Shown here: positions 17,519 to 25,395 of the stretch, piece after piece | How the letters are laid out: every line of letters starts with the position of its first letter | Position numbering within the stretch: the first letter of the stretch is position 1 | NCBI GenBank assembly: GCA_964590075.1 | Contig: CAZPXS010000009.1 | Location: 1-38,599 of the forward strand | Source of the DNA: JAGDVO01 sp964590075 [NCBI: uncultured Aquificales bacterium] | Lineage (GTDB): Bacteria > Thermosulfidibacterota > Thermosulfidibacteria > Thermosulfidibacterales | DNA length: 38,599 nucleotides | Reading direction: 5' to 3' | Notes under the pieces: generated by a model | The model's input: the letters and a program-made list of their open reading frames with translations, nothing else | What the model was told of the DNA's origin: nothing | Database searches by the model: none | Made by a program: the position numbers and the translations under genes

Positions 17519-18627
17519 CAGAAGGGACTTCTACTGTAGATGGTGTATATGAACCTTGCTCTTATTCTTAGCTCCCTTTCCGGCCAATCGGAGGGGAATG
17601 GGCCAAAGGGAGCTGCTCTATATATGGCGTTTAAAGCGGTTTTATCAAGTATAGCGTACCCAGAGGAATCTGTTATATAGGCTTCAACAACCTCACCCCT
17701 CCTATCTATCACAAAGTATATACCTACCGTTCCCTGAATACCAGCGGAAGCTGCCTCGGGTGGATATCTCCACACAAGGTATATCCTATCCCTTATCTTT
17801 TTAAAGTAGGAGATGTACTTGGATTCTCTCGCATCGAGCGAGATCTCCACAACTCCACCCTTCATCTCACCCTTACCCATCTGGGGAACTATCTTCTTGG
17901 CAGACTCATCCACTAACCTCGGATCTATAAGAGGTATCCTTTCTTTTTGTAAACCACCAGTTCCGGCTCCCACACCGGAACCCATAGCACCATTAGAACC
18001 GCTTCCGCCATTAGCTGACCTCCCCTGAGTCATCCTACCAGAATCAGCCGTAGTCTTACTCTGCAAGCTGTTACTCCTATAGGTTAGGCTAGACTGCGAC
18101 TTTTCCATCTGAGTACCACCCTTAGAGGTAGCCTGATTGGTACTTGTAGCAGCCCCACCCTTAGAACTAGCTCCACCACCTCCTATATTAGGTGTCCCAG
18201 CACCTCCTAAACCGCCCGCGCTTTGCCTATTGGAAGACTTTGACGGTAAGGTCGAGGTACCATAAGGAACACCCGGTATATACTCGGTAACGGGAGAGTC
18301 GCCGCTTAATTTTGATTTCTCCTGAACACCCATTGGACCTTTCTTCCTAGTGGTATACTGGCTTATTATAGGTGTATTCTTCTCCTCGGGTTCTTCAGGC
18401 CTTGAGGGTTTTGGCATGTCAAGGATCTTAACGTAATAAACTCCCTCCTTACCGGTAGCGCCACCCCCTAATTCCTTCCTTATAATACTAGATATCCCAA
18501 CGGCCCTTCTTATAGATTCACCACCTACCAGAAATAGAATCACAAATACCAGATGGATAAATATAGATATCAATATGAAGATGGTAAAGTTATTCCTCCT
18601 TATACCTATGTCACTATAGGTAATCAT
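17518..18627 (-). CDS. TonB family energy-transducer protein with long Gly/Ser-rich linker
   Basis: This 369-residue protein has an N-terminal membrane anchor (about residues 13-36) with the histidine of the TonB helix (FIHLVFVILFLV). A long low-complexity periplasmic linker (about 45-260) is rich in Gly, Ser, Thr and Ala. The C-terminal TonB domain (about 270-369) has YFKKIRDRIYLVWRYPPEA, VGIYFVIDRRGEVVEA and the AAPFGPFPSDWP motif. The linker is Gly/Ser-rich, not the Pro/Lys-rich type of classical TonB. No ExbB or ExbD is encoded next to it. The Ser/Gly linker and isolated location suggest it spans a periplasm to outer-membrane partners encoded elsewhere. Confidence 0.85.
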   Translation of the reverse strand: MITYSDIGIRRNNFTIFILISIFIHLVFVILFLVGGESIRRAVGISSIIRKELGGGATGKEGVYYVKILDMPKPSRPEEPEEKNTPIISQYTTRKKGPMGVQEKSKLSGDSPVTEYIPGVPYGTSTLPSKSSNRQSAGGLGGAGTPNIGGGGASSKGGAATSTNQATSKGGTQMEKSQSSLTYRSNSLQSKTTADSGRMTQGRSANGGSGSNGAMGSGVGAGTGGLQKERIPLIDPRLVDESAKKIVPQMGKGEMKGGVVEISLDARESKYISYFKKIRDRIYLVWRYPPEAASAGIQGTVGIYFVIDRRGEVVEAYITDSSGYAILDKTALNAIYRAAPFGPFPSDWPERELRIRARFIYTIYSRSPF

Positions 18628-18715
18628 TGTTAACTCCCTCTTTCCCTTATAATCCCAGAGACGAAAATATTAAAGAGAGAAATTAGACTAACGAGACCAA
18701 AGGATCTATAGAGAT

Positions 18716-20425
18716 CTATAGATACTTGTTGGTAATTGGCATCCTATAATCTTTGCCAAAGGCTCTCTTTGTAATCTTAGGTCCAACCGGGGCCTGCTTT
18801 CTCTTATACTCAGCTTGCCTCAACATGGTAAAAACTCTTTTTACAGTCGACTCCTCAAAACCGAGTCTCACAATATCCGATATACCCAAACCCTCCTCGA
18901 GATGTAACCTCAATATCTCGTCTAAAATCTCATAAGGTGGTAGAGTATCCTGATCCCTCTGGTTCGGCCTCAATTCCGCACTCGGTGGTTTCTCAAGCAT
19001 CCTTTTTGGTATCACGGGACTTATAGAGTTTCTATACCTTGCGAGTCTATAAACCCAAACCTTATAAACATCCTTCAAAGGCGCAAATCCACCTGACATA
19101 TCCCCGTATATCGTTGTATAACCAACGGCAGACTCACTCTTGTTCGATGTCGATAACACCAGGTAACCCTCTCTGTTAGATAGATATAAAAGTAGATTTG
19201 CCCTTATCCTCGCCTGTACATTCTCATCGGCAACGGTGAAATCCTCAAACCCAAAAACACCCCTCAATGTATCCCTATAGCTATCAAAGATCCCATCTAT
19301 ACCAATCTCGTAAAGGGGAATACCAAGGTTATTTGCCAACTCCCTAGAATCCTCGTAAGATTCGATAGAGGTGAATCTACTCGGCATAAATAGAGCCCTA
19401 ACCTTATCCTTACCGAGTGCATCAACCGCAAGCACACAGGTTAAACCGGAATCTATACCACCGGAAAGGCCCAGTATCACACCTTTAAAACCATTCTTGT
19501 AAAAATAATCCCTTATGGCAAGCTTGATAGCCTCGTATACTTCGGCCTCCTCCTCAGGACTATCCTCAACCCTTGGGCTAAATTCCTCATCTCCACATTC
19601 TATGGATAATTCCGATACCGGTTGTACCCTTCTACAAAACTCCTCCCTCATGCGGGGCTCGATCAACCTTTTGGCCTCTACCCTTGATATATCCAGGCTA
19701 ACCAAAAGTACATCCTCCTCAAAAGCTCTAGCCCTCGCTATTATCTCCCCATCCGGTGATACAACCATACTCCTACCATCAAATACAAGTTCATCCTGCC
19801 CACCAACCATATTGACGTAAACCACGTAACAGAAGTTGTCCTCGGCCCTCGCTCTAAGGAAGTTTTCCTTGAATCTGGCCTTACCATAATGGTAAGGCGA
19901 GGCGTTAAGGCTCACAACAACATAGGCACCGGATAAAGCGTAATACCTCTCAAGCCCATCGGGATACCATATATCCTCACATACAGAAACACCGATTCTA
20001 AATCCGTTTAGCGAAAATAGAAGTGTATTTTCTCCCCTCCTAAAGTATCTCTTTTCGTCAAAAACCCCGTAGTTTGGCAAAAACCTCTTATAGTATTCCC
20101 CCAGACACCTACCCTTATGGATCAAAACCGCGGAATTATAAATATCATCCCTGAATAGGGGAACCCCAAGTATACAGGCAGAATCAAATCTACCCGATAT
20201 CTCTATAAGCTTCTCTAAGGTTTTCTCACAATCCCTCAAAAAATCCTTTCTTAAAAGTAGATCCTCCGGCGGATAACCCGTTAGGGTAAGTTCAGGAAAA
20301 CAGACAAGATGTACCCTACCATCAACGCTTTCCCATATTGAGACTATCTTCTCTAAGTTTCCCTCTAAATCACCCAGTATCGGGTTAACCTGGGCTATCG
20401 CTATCTTTAATTTCTGATCTATCAC
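18716..20425 (-). CDS. nadE: Glutamine-dependent NAD+ synthetase
   Basis: This 569-residue enzyme amidates nicotinic acid adenine dinucleotide in the last step of NAD synthesis. The N-terminal nitrilase-like glutaminase domain (1-260) shows the Glu-Lys-Cys triad in FPELTLTGYPPEDLL, KRFLPNYGVFDEKRYF and VSVCEDIWYPDG. The C-terminal synthetase domain has the ATP-binding LGLSGGIDSG (about 321-330), VLSTSNKSE and the KPPSAELRPNQRDQDTLPPY block. The start is GTG, overlapping the upstream stop (GTGA), with GAGGAG in front. The 88 nt before tonB hold a short direct repeat GATCTATA and nothing else seen. Confidence 0.96.
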   Translation of the reverse strand: MIDQKLKIAIAQVNPILGDLEGNLEKIVSIWESVDGRVHLVCFPELTLTGYPPEDLLLRKDFLRDCEKTLEKLIEISGRFDSACILGVPLFRDDIYNSAVLIHKGRCLGEYYKRFLPNYGVFDEKRYFRRGENTLLFSLNGFRIGVSVCEDIWYPDGLERYYALSGAYVVVSLNASPYHYGKARFKENFLRARAEDNFCYVVYVNMVGGQDELVFDGRSMVVSPDGEIIARARAFEEDVLLVSLDISRVEAKRLIEPRMREEFCRRVQPVSELSIECGDEEFSPRVEDSPEEEAEVYEAIKLAIRDYFYKNGFKGVILGLSGGIDSGLTCVLAVDALGKDKVRALFMPSRFTSIESYEDSRELANNLGIPLYEIGIDGIFDSYRDTLRGVFGFEDFTVADENVQARIRANLLLYLSNREGYLVLSTSNKSESAVGYTTIYGDMSGGFAPLKDVYKVWVYRLARYRNSISPVIPKRMLEKPPSAELRPNQRDQDTLPPYEILDEILRLHLEEGLGISDIVRLGFEESTVKRVFTMLRQAEYKRKQAPVGPKITKRAFGKDYRMPITNKYL

Positions 20426-20859
20426 TTCTCCTCTTCTACCTCGAGGACCTTCTTAAGGAGATTAAAAATCTTTCTATGCTTTATCTCATCCTTCAGTACT
20501 TCCTCATATAGAGCCTTTGTGACCATATCCTGCTCTTCCTCGCATATCTTTATGTGCCTCGTGTACATGTCTATAGCCTCATCCTCAACCATAACATCGG
20601 CATCAAGCATCTTTATAAAATCACTCTCCCATATGACTTTGCCCGTATTTATAGATTCACGCCCGCCAAGCTCTATGACTCTTTTAGAAAACTTCTCAGC
20701 GTGTTTCATCTCCTCTACAGCTATCCTCTCCATTATCTCCCTGATTATTGGATGCTTATCCTTAGGGAATCTGTAATGCTGTCCCATATACTGGAAGATA
20801 GCTCCAATCTCCCTTTCTATAGCCTCGTTAAGTATACCTATTATCCTCTCCCTATTCAT
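20422..20859 (-). CDS. Ferritin-like/bacterioferritin-like diiron protein
   Basis: This 145-residue four-helix protein carries two ExxH-type pairs typical of ferritin-like diiron sites. They are EAIEREIGAIFQY with EEMKHAEKF, and VEDEAIDMY with DEIKHRKIF. It resembles bacterioferritin or rubrerythrin-like proteins that store iron or scavenge peroxide. No heme-ligating methionine or rubredoxin CXXC domain is seen. The ATG at 20859 is chosen over the ATG at 20886 because AGGAGGG lies just before it and the upstream codons read through that ribosome site. It overlaps nadE by 4 nt. Confidence 0.85.
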   Translation of the reverse strand: MNRERIIGILNEAIEREIGAIFQYMGQHYRFPKDKHPIIREIMERIAVEEMKHAEKFSKRVIELGGRESINTGKVIWESDFIKMLDADVMVEDEAIDMYTRHIKICEEEQDMVTKALYEEVLKDEIKHRKIFNLLKKVLEVEEEK

Positions 20860-20913
20860 CCTACCCTCCTTAAAGGATACTATCATTAGGTTATCATAAG
20901 GTATAAGTGTAAA

Positions 20914-22065
20914 TCAATCCAAGGTAGACCATAGTTGCACAATCAATGTATTTAAGAGGTTAAATCCCTTATCGGTACAAACTATCCTATTCCCAGGTAT
21001 ATCTATCAGCCCCGCATCCTTTAAATCCTTAGCAAAATCCAAAACTTTTCGCCCTAATGATTCAGGTAACTTCCTGAGAGGTAACCCGCAATCCGTCCTT
21101 AAAGACAGCATTATCAGCTCCCTATAGTACTCATCCCCAAGTCTATACTCCAAAACCCTCACGGAAAGAGGATCTCTAATGTAGCTCTCAATATCACAAC
21201 TATTTCTGTAACGTACACCATCTATAAAGGAATGGGCTGAGACCCCAAAACCGTAGTAATCCCTTAAGTTCCAGTATATAAGGTTATGTAGACACCTATA
21301 CCTCTTAGATATAGCAAAATTTGAAACCTCATACCTGAGATAACCAAGATCCCTAAGGGCAGCCACAAGAAACTTAATCTTCTCCTCGAAAGTCTCCTCA
21401 TCATCCATCTTTAAGATACCATTCTTTACCTTTTTATATATTGGAGTCCCCTCATCCAATATTAGACTATATAGAGAAACATGGGGTGGTTTTATCCTCT
21501 CGAGGTAGCCCAAGGTGACCTCGAGATCGGAAAAAGTCTCCGTAGGGATAGAGTATATCAAGTCGACGTTAAAGTTATCAAAGTGCTTTGTAACAAGGTC
21601 TATGGTAAATAGAGCATCACTAACGCTATGGATCCTACCAAGTACCTTTAGAATCCTATCGGAAAAACTCTGTACTCCAAGGCTTATCCTACTTACACCG
21701 TAGTCCTTTAACAACCTTAACTTATCATCATCTAGCGTTAGTGGATTAGCCTCTACGGTAAATTCAACCGGATCGATAAACTCAGTCCTTAAAAAATCGA
21801 GTAAAGACTTTAGATGACTGTAGGAAAGTATGGTCGGTGTGCCACCCCCTATATAGAGGGTATAGGGTTTTGAGATAGAGTCTAAAGATTTGATCTCCCT
21901 TTTGAGAGAAGAAAGGTAGGCTGAAACAAGATCCTCATCCCAGCGATCGAAAGAGTAAAAATCACAGTAATCACACTTTTTGAGGCAGAAGGGTATATGA
22001 ATGTAAATACCCTTTAGTCTCTTTTCTTCCCTATTTTCCCTGCCAGTTTGGCTTTCTCTTCTCAA
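20914..22065 (-). CDS. hemW: HemW-like radical SAM heme chaperone / coproporphyrinogen dehydrogenase relative
   Basis: This 383-residue radical SAM protein binds a 4Fe-4S cluster through CLKKCDYCDF (CxxxCxxC, near residue 27). LYIGGGTPT and RISLGVQSFSDRIL are the family SAM-site motifs. The segment CLHNLIYWNLRDYYGFGVSAHSF contains HNxxYW, a HemW hallmark linked to heme binding. This favours a heme chaperone over true HemN, which would need further N-terminal residues. The start reads TTG at 22065 and lies 35 nt inside the enoyl-CoA hydratase gene. No ATG or GTG precedes the radical SAM core, so TTG is the only sensible start. Confidence 0.88.
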   Translation of the reverse strand: MRRESQTGRENREEKRLKGIYIHIPFCLKKCDYCDFYSFDRWDEDLVSAYLSSLKREIKSLDSISKPYTLYIGGGTPTILSYSHLKSLLDFLRTEFIDPVEFTVEANPLTLDDDKLRLLKDYGVSRISLGVQSFSDRILKVLGRIHSVSDALFTIDLVTKHFDNFNVDLIYSIPTETFSDLEVTLGYLERIKPPHVSLYSLILDEGTPIYKKVKNGILKMDDEETFEEKIKFLVAALRDLGYLRYEVSNFAISKRYRCLHNLIYWNLRDYYGFGVSAHSFIDGVRYRNSCDIESYIRDPLSVRVLEYRLGDEYYRELIMLSLRTDCGLPLRKLPESLGRKVLDFAKDLKDAGLIDIPGNRIVCTDKGFNLLNTLIVQLWSTLD

Positions 22066-22807
22066 AGAAGGCCCTTATCCCCTCCCTTATGTCCTCGCTT
22101 GCCCCTACAAAGCTCATACCTTGCCTCTCCGCCTCAAGGAGCTCATCGAGATCCCAGAACAACTCTCTATTTACCAGATCCTTTATGACCTTTACCGATA
22201 AAGGAGCGATAGAGGCCATTTTACTAGCTAACTCCTCAGTCTTTGCCTCAAGTTCACCATCATCCACAACATAATTCACCAGTCCAAGTAAACATGCCTC
22301 ATCGGCATCTATAAAATCACCGCTAAACATGAGATAGCTTGCCCTCTTTAGTGATAGAGTCCTTACAAGAACTATACTCGAGGAGAGATCTGGGCTCGCA
22401 CCGATCTTAGAGTAGGCCATGTTAAATTTCGCATCCTTTGAGCAAACAGCAAGATCACAACTCGCCATAAGTCCCAAGCCACCACCTGAACAAGCACCTC
22501 TCACGGAAGCTATGAATATCTTATCGGATCTTCTTATCAACTTTATAGCGTCGTTCAGTATCCCTATTATATCGTATAGTATCTTTGAAGTATCACCAGA
22601 ACTAAACTCCGTAAGATCACCTCCTGCGCAAAAGTGCTTACCTATACCGCCGATTACCACCACCCTCAGATCCCTATCCTTCACCAGCTCCCACAAACAA
22701 TCCCTCAGTTCGATAGCCATTTTTATATTCATAGCGTTTAACTTCTCAGGTCTATTTAACTTAACCCATGATATCTTCTCACTTCTCTCAACTATCACCG
22801 TTTCCAT
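22031..22807 (-). CDS. Enoyl-CoA hydratase/isomerase family protein
   Basis: This 258-residue crotonase-fold protein shows the oxyanion-hole motifs IGKHFCAGGDL (about 53-63) and ACSGGGLGLMASCDLAV. In the second catalytic region it has KIGASPDLSSSIVL, where classical hydratases have a glutamate-bearing GxxPGAGG segment. The Asp in the PD position resembles PaaG-type isomerases. Isomerase activity on an acyl-CoA is therefore at least as likely as hydration. It lies 11 nt after the flavoprotein gene and its end overlaps hemW. The substrate is unknown. Confidence 0.85.
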   Translation of the reverse strand: METVIVERSEKISWVKLNRPEKLNAMNIKMAIELRDCLWELVKDRDLRVVVIGGIGKHFCAGGDLTEFSSGDTSKILYDIIGILNDAIKLIRRSDKIFIASVRGACSGGGLGLMASCDLAVCSKDAKFNMAYSKIGASPDLSSSIVLVRTLSLKRASYLMFSGDFIDADEACLLGLVNYVVDDGELEAKTEELASKMASIAPLSVKVIKDLVNRELFWDLDELLEAERQGMSFVGASEDIREGIRAFFEKRKPNWQGK

Positions 22808-22818
22808 ACCAAACCTCC

Positions 22819-23646
22819 CTACATATCCCTATATTTAGCAAGCCTTTCCTTTATCTCTTCCCTCAACCTTAAGAACCTCTCCCCCGATGGTATCACATTC
22901 ACCTCATAATGCTTCTTTATATTCTCCTCAGTCCATCTATGGTTACTCTCATCATCGAACTTCACCTTCAGAGTACCATCCTCAATAACTATATGTCCCT
23001 CTATCTCGCATATTGGACAACGAACCTTTAAACCGACAACCTCAAGTATGTTGTTGTGACATACGGGACATATCCCCCTTTCCCCTCTATAGCTATAATC
23101 ACCCCTTACCATCCTTACACCATTCTCATAGCATCTCGATAGAACCTCCTCGTTAAATAGTATCTCTCCTGGCCCCTGTGCATTAGCCATAACCATATCT
23201 ATAACCCTGTAACCGAGAGATAATAGAAATACCGACAACATGGGTCTACTTAAACCTTCCCAGCCCTTAACACCATAGGTAACTATACCAACGGCGGGTT
23301 TACCGGCAAGTTCTCTCTCACCCTTGGCATACATGTAGCCCATAGACCTATCGAGTAGCATCTTTAATATACCCGCGGTACCAAGTATATAGTCGGGAAC
23401 TCCTATAACAAGGGCATCGTGTTCCACCATCATGGAAAAGATCTTCTCCGCGTCATCCTGTAGATGACACTTTGTAACCTTAAAGACACAACGCATACAT
23501 CCGGTACAGGGCTTAATATTATAGTCGGTGAGCCTTATGATGGTATAATCCGCTCCCTGTGATTTTGCACCCAACAGAGTTTCCCTAACAAGGATCTCAG
23601 TATTACCAAGTTTTCTGTAGCTTCCCACTATGCCTAAAATCTTCAT
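22819..23646 (-). CDS. Iron-sulfur flavoprotein-like NADPH-dependent FMN reductase with zinc-ribbon tail
   Basis: This 275-residue protein begins with the flavodoxin-like FMN-binding core GIVGSYRKLGNTEIL (about 4-18). The cysteine-bearing loop CTGCMRCVFKVTKC (about 48-61) is like the cluster-binding segment of archaeal iron-sulfur flavoproteins. VIGVPDYILGTAGILKMLLDR follows. The second part (about 190-225) has CPVCHNN and CPICE, a likely zinc ribbon or rubredoxin-like site. It is probably an electron-transfer flavoprotein whose partner is unknown. It is the first gene of the long minus-strand operon. Confidence 0.82.
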   Translation of the reverse strand: MKILGIVGSYRKLGNTEILVRETLLGAKSQGADYTIIRLTDYNIKPCTGCMRCVFKVTKCHLQDDAEKIFSMMVEHDALVIGVPDYILGTAGILKMLLDRSMGYMYAKGERELAGKPAVGIVTYGVKGWEGLSRPMLSVFLLSLGYRVIDMVMANAQGPGEILFNEEVLSRCYENGVRMVRGDYSYRGERGICPVCHNNILEVVGLKVRCPICEIEGHIVIEDGTLKVKFDDESNHRWTEENIKKHYEVNVIPSGERFLRLREEIKERLAKYRDM

Positions 23647-23785
23647 CTCCTCCCTCCGATTTGATTTACAACTATCAACATTCTACCAATAATTAAGGAC
23701 AAACTAAAGGTAAACTCAATAAAACTTTATTCACTAATTAGTAGGGGTAGCCTCGGTTCTTACCCAATAAAGCATAATGGTAGTA

Positions 23786-23815
23786 TTGACTTAAGAATAA
23801 CCAAGGGATTATAAA
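23786..23815 (+). promoter_or_regulatory. Promoter giving a probably leaderless transcript for the AI-2E family gene
   Basis: TTGACT (23786-23791) is followed after 18 nt by TATAAA (23810-23815). The ATG at 23824 lies only 8 nt beyond the -10, and no Shine-Dalgarno sequence is present. Transcription would therefore begin at or next to the start codon. Confidence 0.55.
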
Positions 23816-23823
23816 AGTCTTAG

Positions 23824-24873
23824 ATGAAAAGAGAGTATTTTTTCTTTGTAGTATTTGTAATCTTTATAATTGTTATTCTTATCCTAGCCACCCTTTTACT
23901 ACTTCCCTTCATCAAACCTATAATGTGGGCCGTATTTCTGGCAACCGCCCTGTGGCCTCTAAGAAATCTCATAAACAAAAGGATAAGATCGAAAACCCTA
24001 ACATCCCTTATCCTATCGATCCTTGTACTCATAACGATTATTCTGCCGGTGAGTATACTAGCGGGCTATACCTTTAGAGAGTTGACGAGTTTTACTAGTA
24101 GAATCTCTAGCGATAGCCTTAATAATCTTCTAACCTCCTACATAAATATACTCACTCAGCATCCTGTATTTAAAGGTATCGAGATATACATCCCGGATAT
24201 TATAACGAGAACAAATAGTTATATAAATGAAATGCTTATAAAACTTTCAGCATACATAAAAGATCTAATAGTACAAACAGGTAGCGTAATCATCGATTTT
24301 GCCATATTTCTCTTTACGCTATTCTTTATACTAAAGGAAGGAGATAGTTTCTACTATACATTAAAAGCTTCAATTCCAATTGAAAAGCAGGAAAAAGAAA
24401 AAATATTCGCAACAATAAGAGATACCATAATCGCAGTCATATACGGGACCATCGGCACCGCATTCATACAGAGTCTAACGGCTCTTATAGTATTCATGGT
24501 ATTTGGCATTCCTTACGCTTTTTTACTCGGTTTCTTAACTTTCTTCGTCTCCTTTATACCGCCCCTTGGTGCATCCTACGTATGGTTACCAGTATCGATC
24601 TATCTAATAAAGACATCTAGTTTCTTAAAATTTGCACTTTTCTTTATATCATCCCTAGCCTTCGTCTCCAGTATAGACAACATAGCAAGACCAATACTAA
24701 TCAGAAACAAGCTCTCTCTCCCCTATGTTATCCTATTTTTCTCCTTCTTTGGAGGCATAACAAAATTCGGTTTCATAGGAATATTCTTAGGTCCACTAGT
24801 ATTTGCCCTTCTTTCAAGCCTCTTCAAGATACTTAGAGAAAAGTATCTTGAAAACACCGATATTATGGATTAA
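23824..24873 (+). CDS. AI-2E/PerM family membrane transporter
   Basis: This 349-residue protein has about eight transmembrane segments in the pattern of the AI-2E transporter (UPF0118/PerM) family. Two N-terminal helices flank KPIMWAVFLATALWPL. A large central soluble region (about residues 90-180) follows. The C-terminal bundle has the conserved FLGFLTFFVSFIPPLGASYVW-like and GIFLGPLVFALL segments. Members export small molecules or act as Na+/H+ antiporters, and the substrate is not predictable. It starts without a ribosome site and appears to be transcribed as a leaderless message. rpsU follows 40 nt later and may be co-transcribed. Confidence 0.88.
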   Translation: MKREYFFFVVFVIFIIVILILATLLLLPFIKPIMWAVFLATALWPLRNLINKRIRSKTLTSLILSILVLITIILPVSILAGYTFRELTSFTSRISSDSLNNLLTSYINILTQHPVFKGIEIYIPDIITRTNSYINEMLIKLSAYIKDLIVQTGSVIIDFAIFLFTLFFILKEGDSFYYTLKASIPIEKQEKEKIFATIRDTIIAVIYGTIGTAFIQSLTALIVFMVFGIPYAFLLGFLTFFVSFIPPLGASYVWLPVSIYLIKTSSFLKFALFFISSLAFVSSIDNIARPILIRNKLSLPYVILFFSFFGGITKFGFIGIFLGPLVFALLSSLFKILREKYLENTDIMD

Positions 24874-24913
24874 AATATAAAGGGATTAAAAAGGGAAGGA
24901 GGTGGAAAGGTAA

Positions 24914-25132
24914 GTGGGTAGACCTGTTAACGCTATTGTGGTGGTAAACGGTGATATCGATAGTGCTCTTAAGATGTTGAGAAAGAAGATCGAGAAAGAA
25001 GGTTTGGTTAAGGAAATCAAGCGTGCCATGTACTATGAAAAGCCGAGCCAACAGAGAAGGAAGAAGGAGTTAAAAGCCAAAAAGAAACTAAGAAAGCTTC
25101 AGGAAAAGATGAAAAAGTTAGAAATGATGTAA
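24914..25132 (+). CDS. rpsU: 30S ribosomal protein S21
   Basis: This 72-residue basic protein begins GRPVNAIVVVNGDIDSALK and continues with LRKKIEKEGLVKEIKRAMYYEKPSQQRRKKELK. This is the characteristic sequence of S21, a small-subunit protein that helps initiation by base-pairing of the anti-SD region. The start codon is GTG, preceded by GGAAGGAGGTGG. No own promoter is visible in the 40 nt upstream, so read-through from the transporter gene is likely. The long C-terminal Lys/Arg helix is normal for the family. Confidence 0.96.
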   Translation: MGRPVNAIVVVNGDIDSALKMLRKKIEKEGLVKEIKRAMYYEKPSQQRRKKELKAKKKLRKLQEKMKKLEMM

Positions 25133-25158
25133 TTAACGAGAAAAGTAAAGGACGGAAA

Positions 25159-25293
25159 ATGGTAGAGATAAGATTTACCTCCTTGAGGATAAGCTTGATG
25201 CTAGAGGAAGAGGCGAGGATTTCGTTTATATTTGAGAGGGCAAGCTTCCTCAAGGAGGGCCTTTTTAATAGCCTCGAAACAAGGGGATGTTAA
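25159..25293 (+). CDS. Possible 44-residue small ORF, unknown
   Basis: ATG at 25159 follows AAAGGA at reasonable spacing and reads 44 codons, starting MVEIRFTSLRISLM and ending LFNSLETRGC. It matches no family I recognise. The frame spans a long near-perfect inverted repeat (25178-25258), so it may be an accident of a structured RNA and not a gene. The putative MFS fragment begins 20 nt later. Confidence 0.2.
   Translation: MVEIRFTSLRISLMLEEEARISFIFERASFLKEGLFNSLETRGC
25178..25258. repeat. Long near-perfect inverted repeat downstream of rpsU
   Basis: The left arm at 25178-25197 pairs with 25241-25258. Twelve base pairs (CCTCCTTGAGGA with TCCTCAAGGAGG), a two-base bulge and six more (AGCTTG with CAAGCT) enclose a 43-nt loop. 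GCCTTTTT follows within two bases of the right arm. It could act as the rpsU terminator, an RNA structure or a miniature mobile relic. The long loop is atypical of intrinsic terminators. Confidence 0.6.
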
Positions 25294-25312
25294 AGGATAT
25301 AAAGGTGTAAGT

Positions 25313-25393
25313 ATGATGGAGGGTTTGGTTTTTCCGATATTTAGAGAAAGTGATAACTACAGGTTTTTCTGGACATCAACACATGGAGGTTAA
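25313..25393 (+). pseudogene. Truncated start of an MFS-type transporter gene at the cytochrome-locus boundary
   Basis: A 26-codon frame reads MMEGLVFPIFRESDNYRFFW and then TSTHGG before a stop 2 nt ahead of the first cytochrome gene. The FRxxxxYRFFW pattern resembles the N-terminal approach to helix 1 in many major facilitator transporters. The rest of such a gene is absent. The frame ends exactly where the cytochrome ribosome site begins, as if the transporter had been cut by insertion of the cytochrome locus. With only 26 codons the identification is tentative. Confidence 0.35.
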
Positions 25394-25395
25394 AA

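Noticed and set aside
18690-18725. Short direct repeat GATCTATA near the nadE end as an attachment site
   Set aside because: Only eight bases, with no integrase or mobile gene nearby.
20860-20886. Earlier ATG of the ferritin-like gene
   Set aside because: Its codons read through the AGGAGGG ribosome site that serves the ATG at 20859.
20554-20889. 111-codon open frame antisense to the ferritin-like gene
   Set aside because: Shadow of the coding strand. The amino-acid composition is odd and no motif is present.
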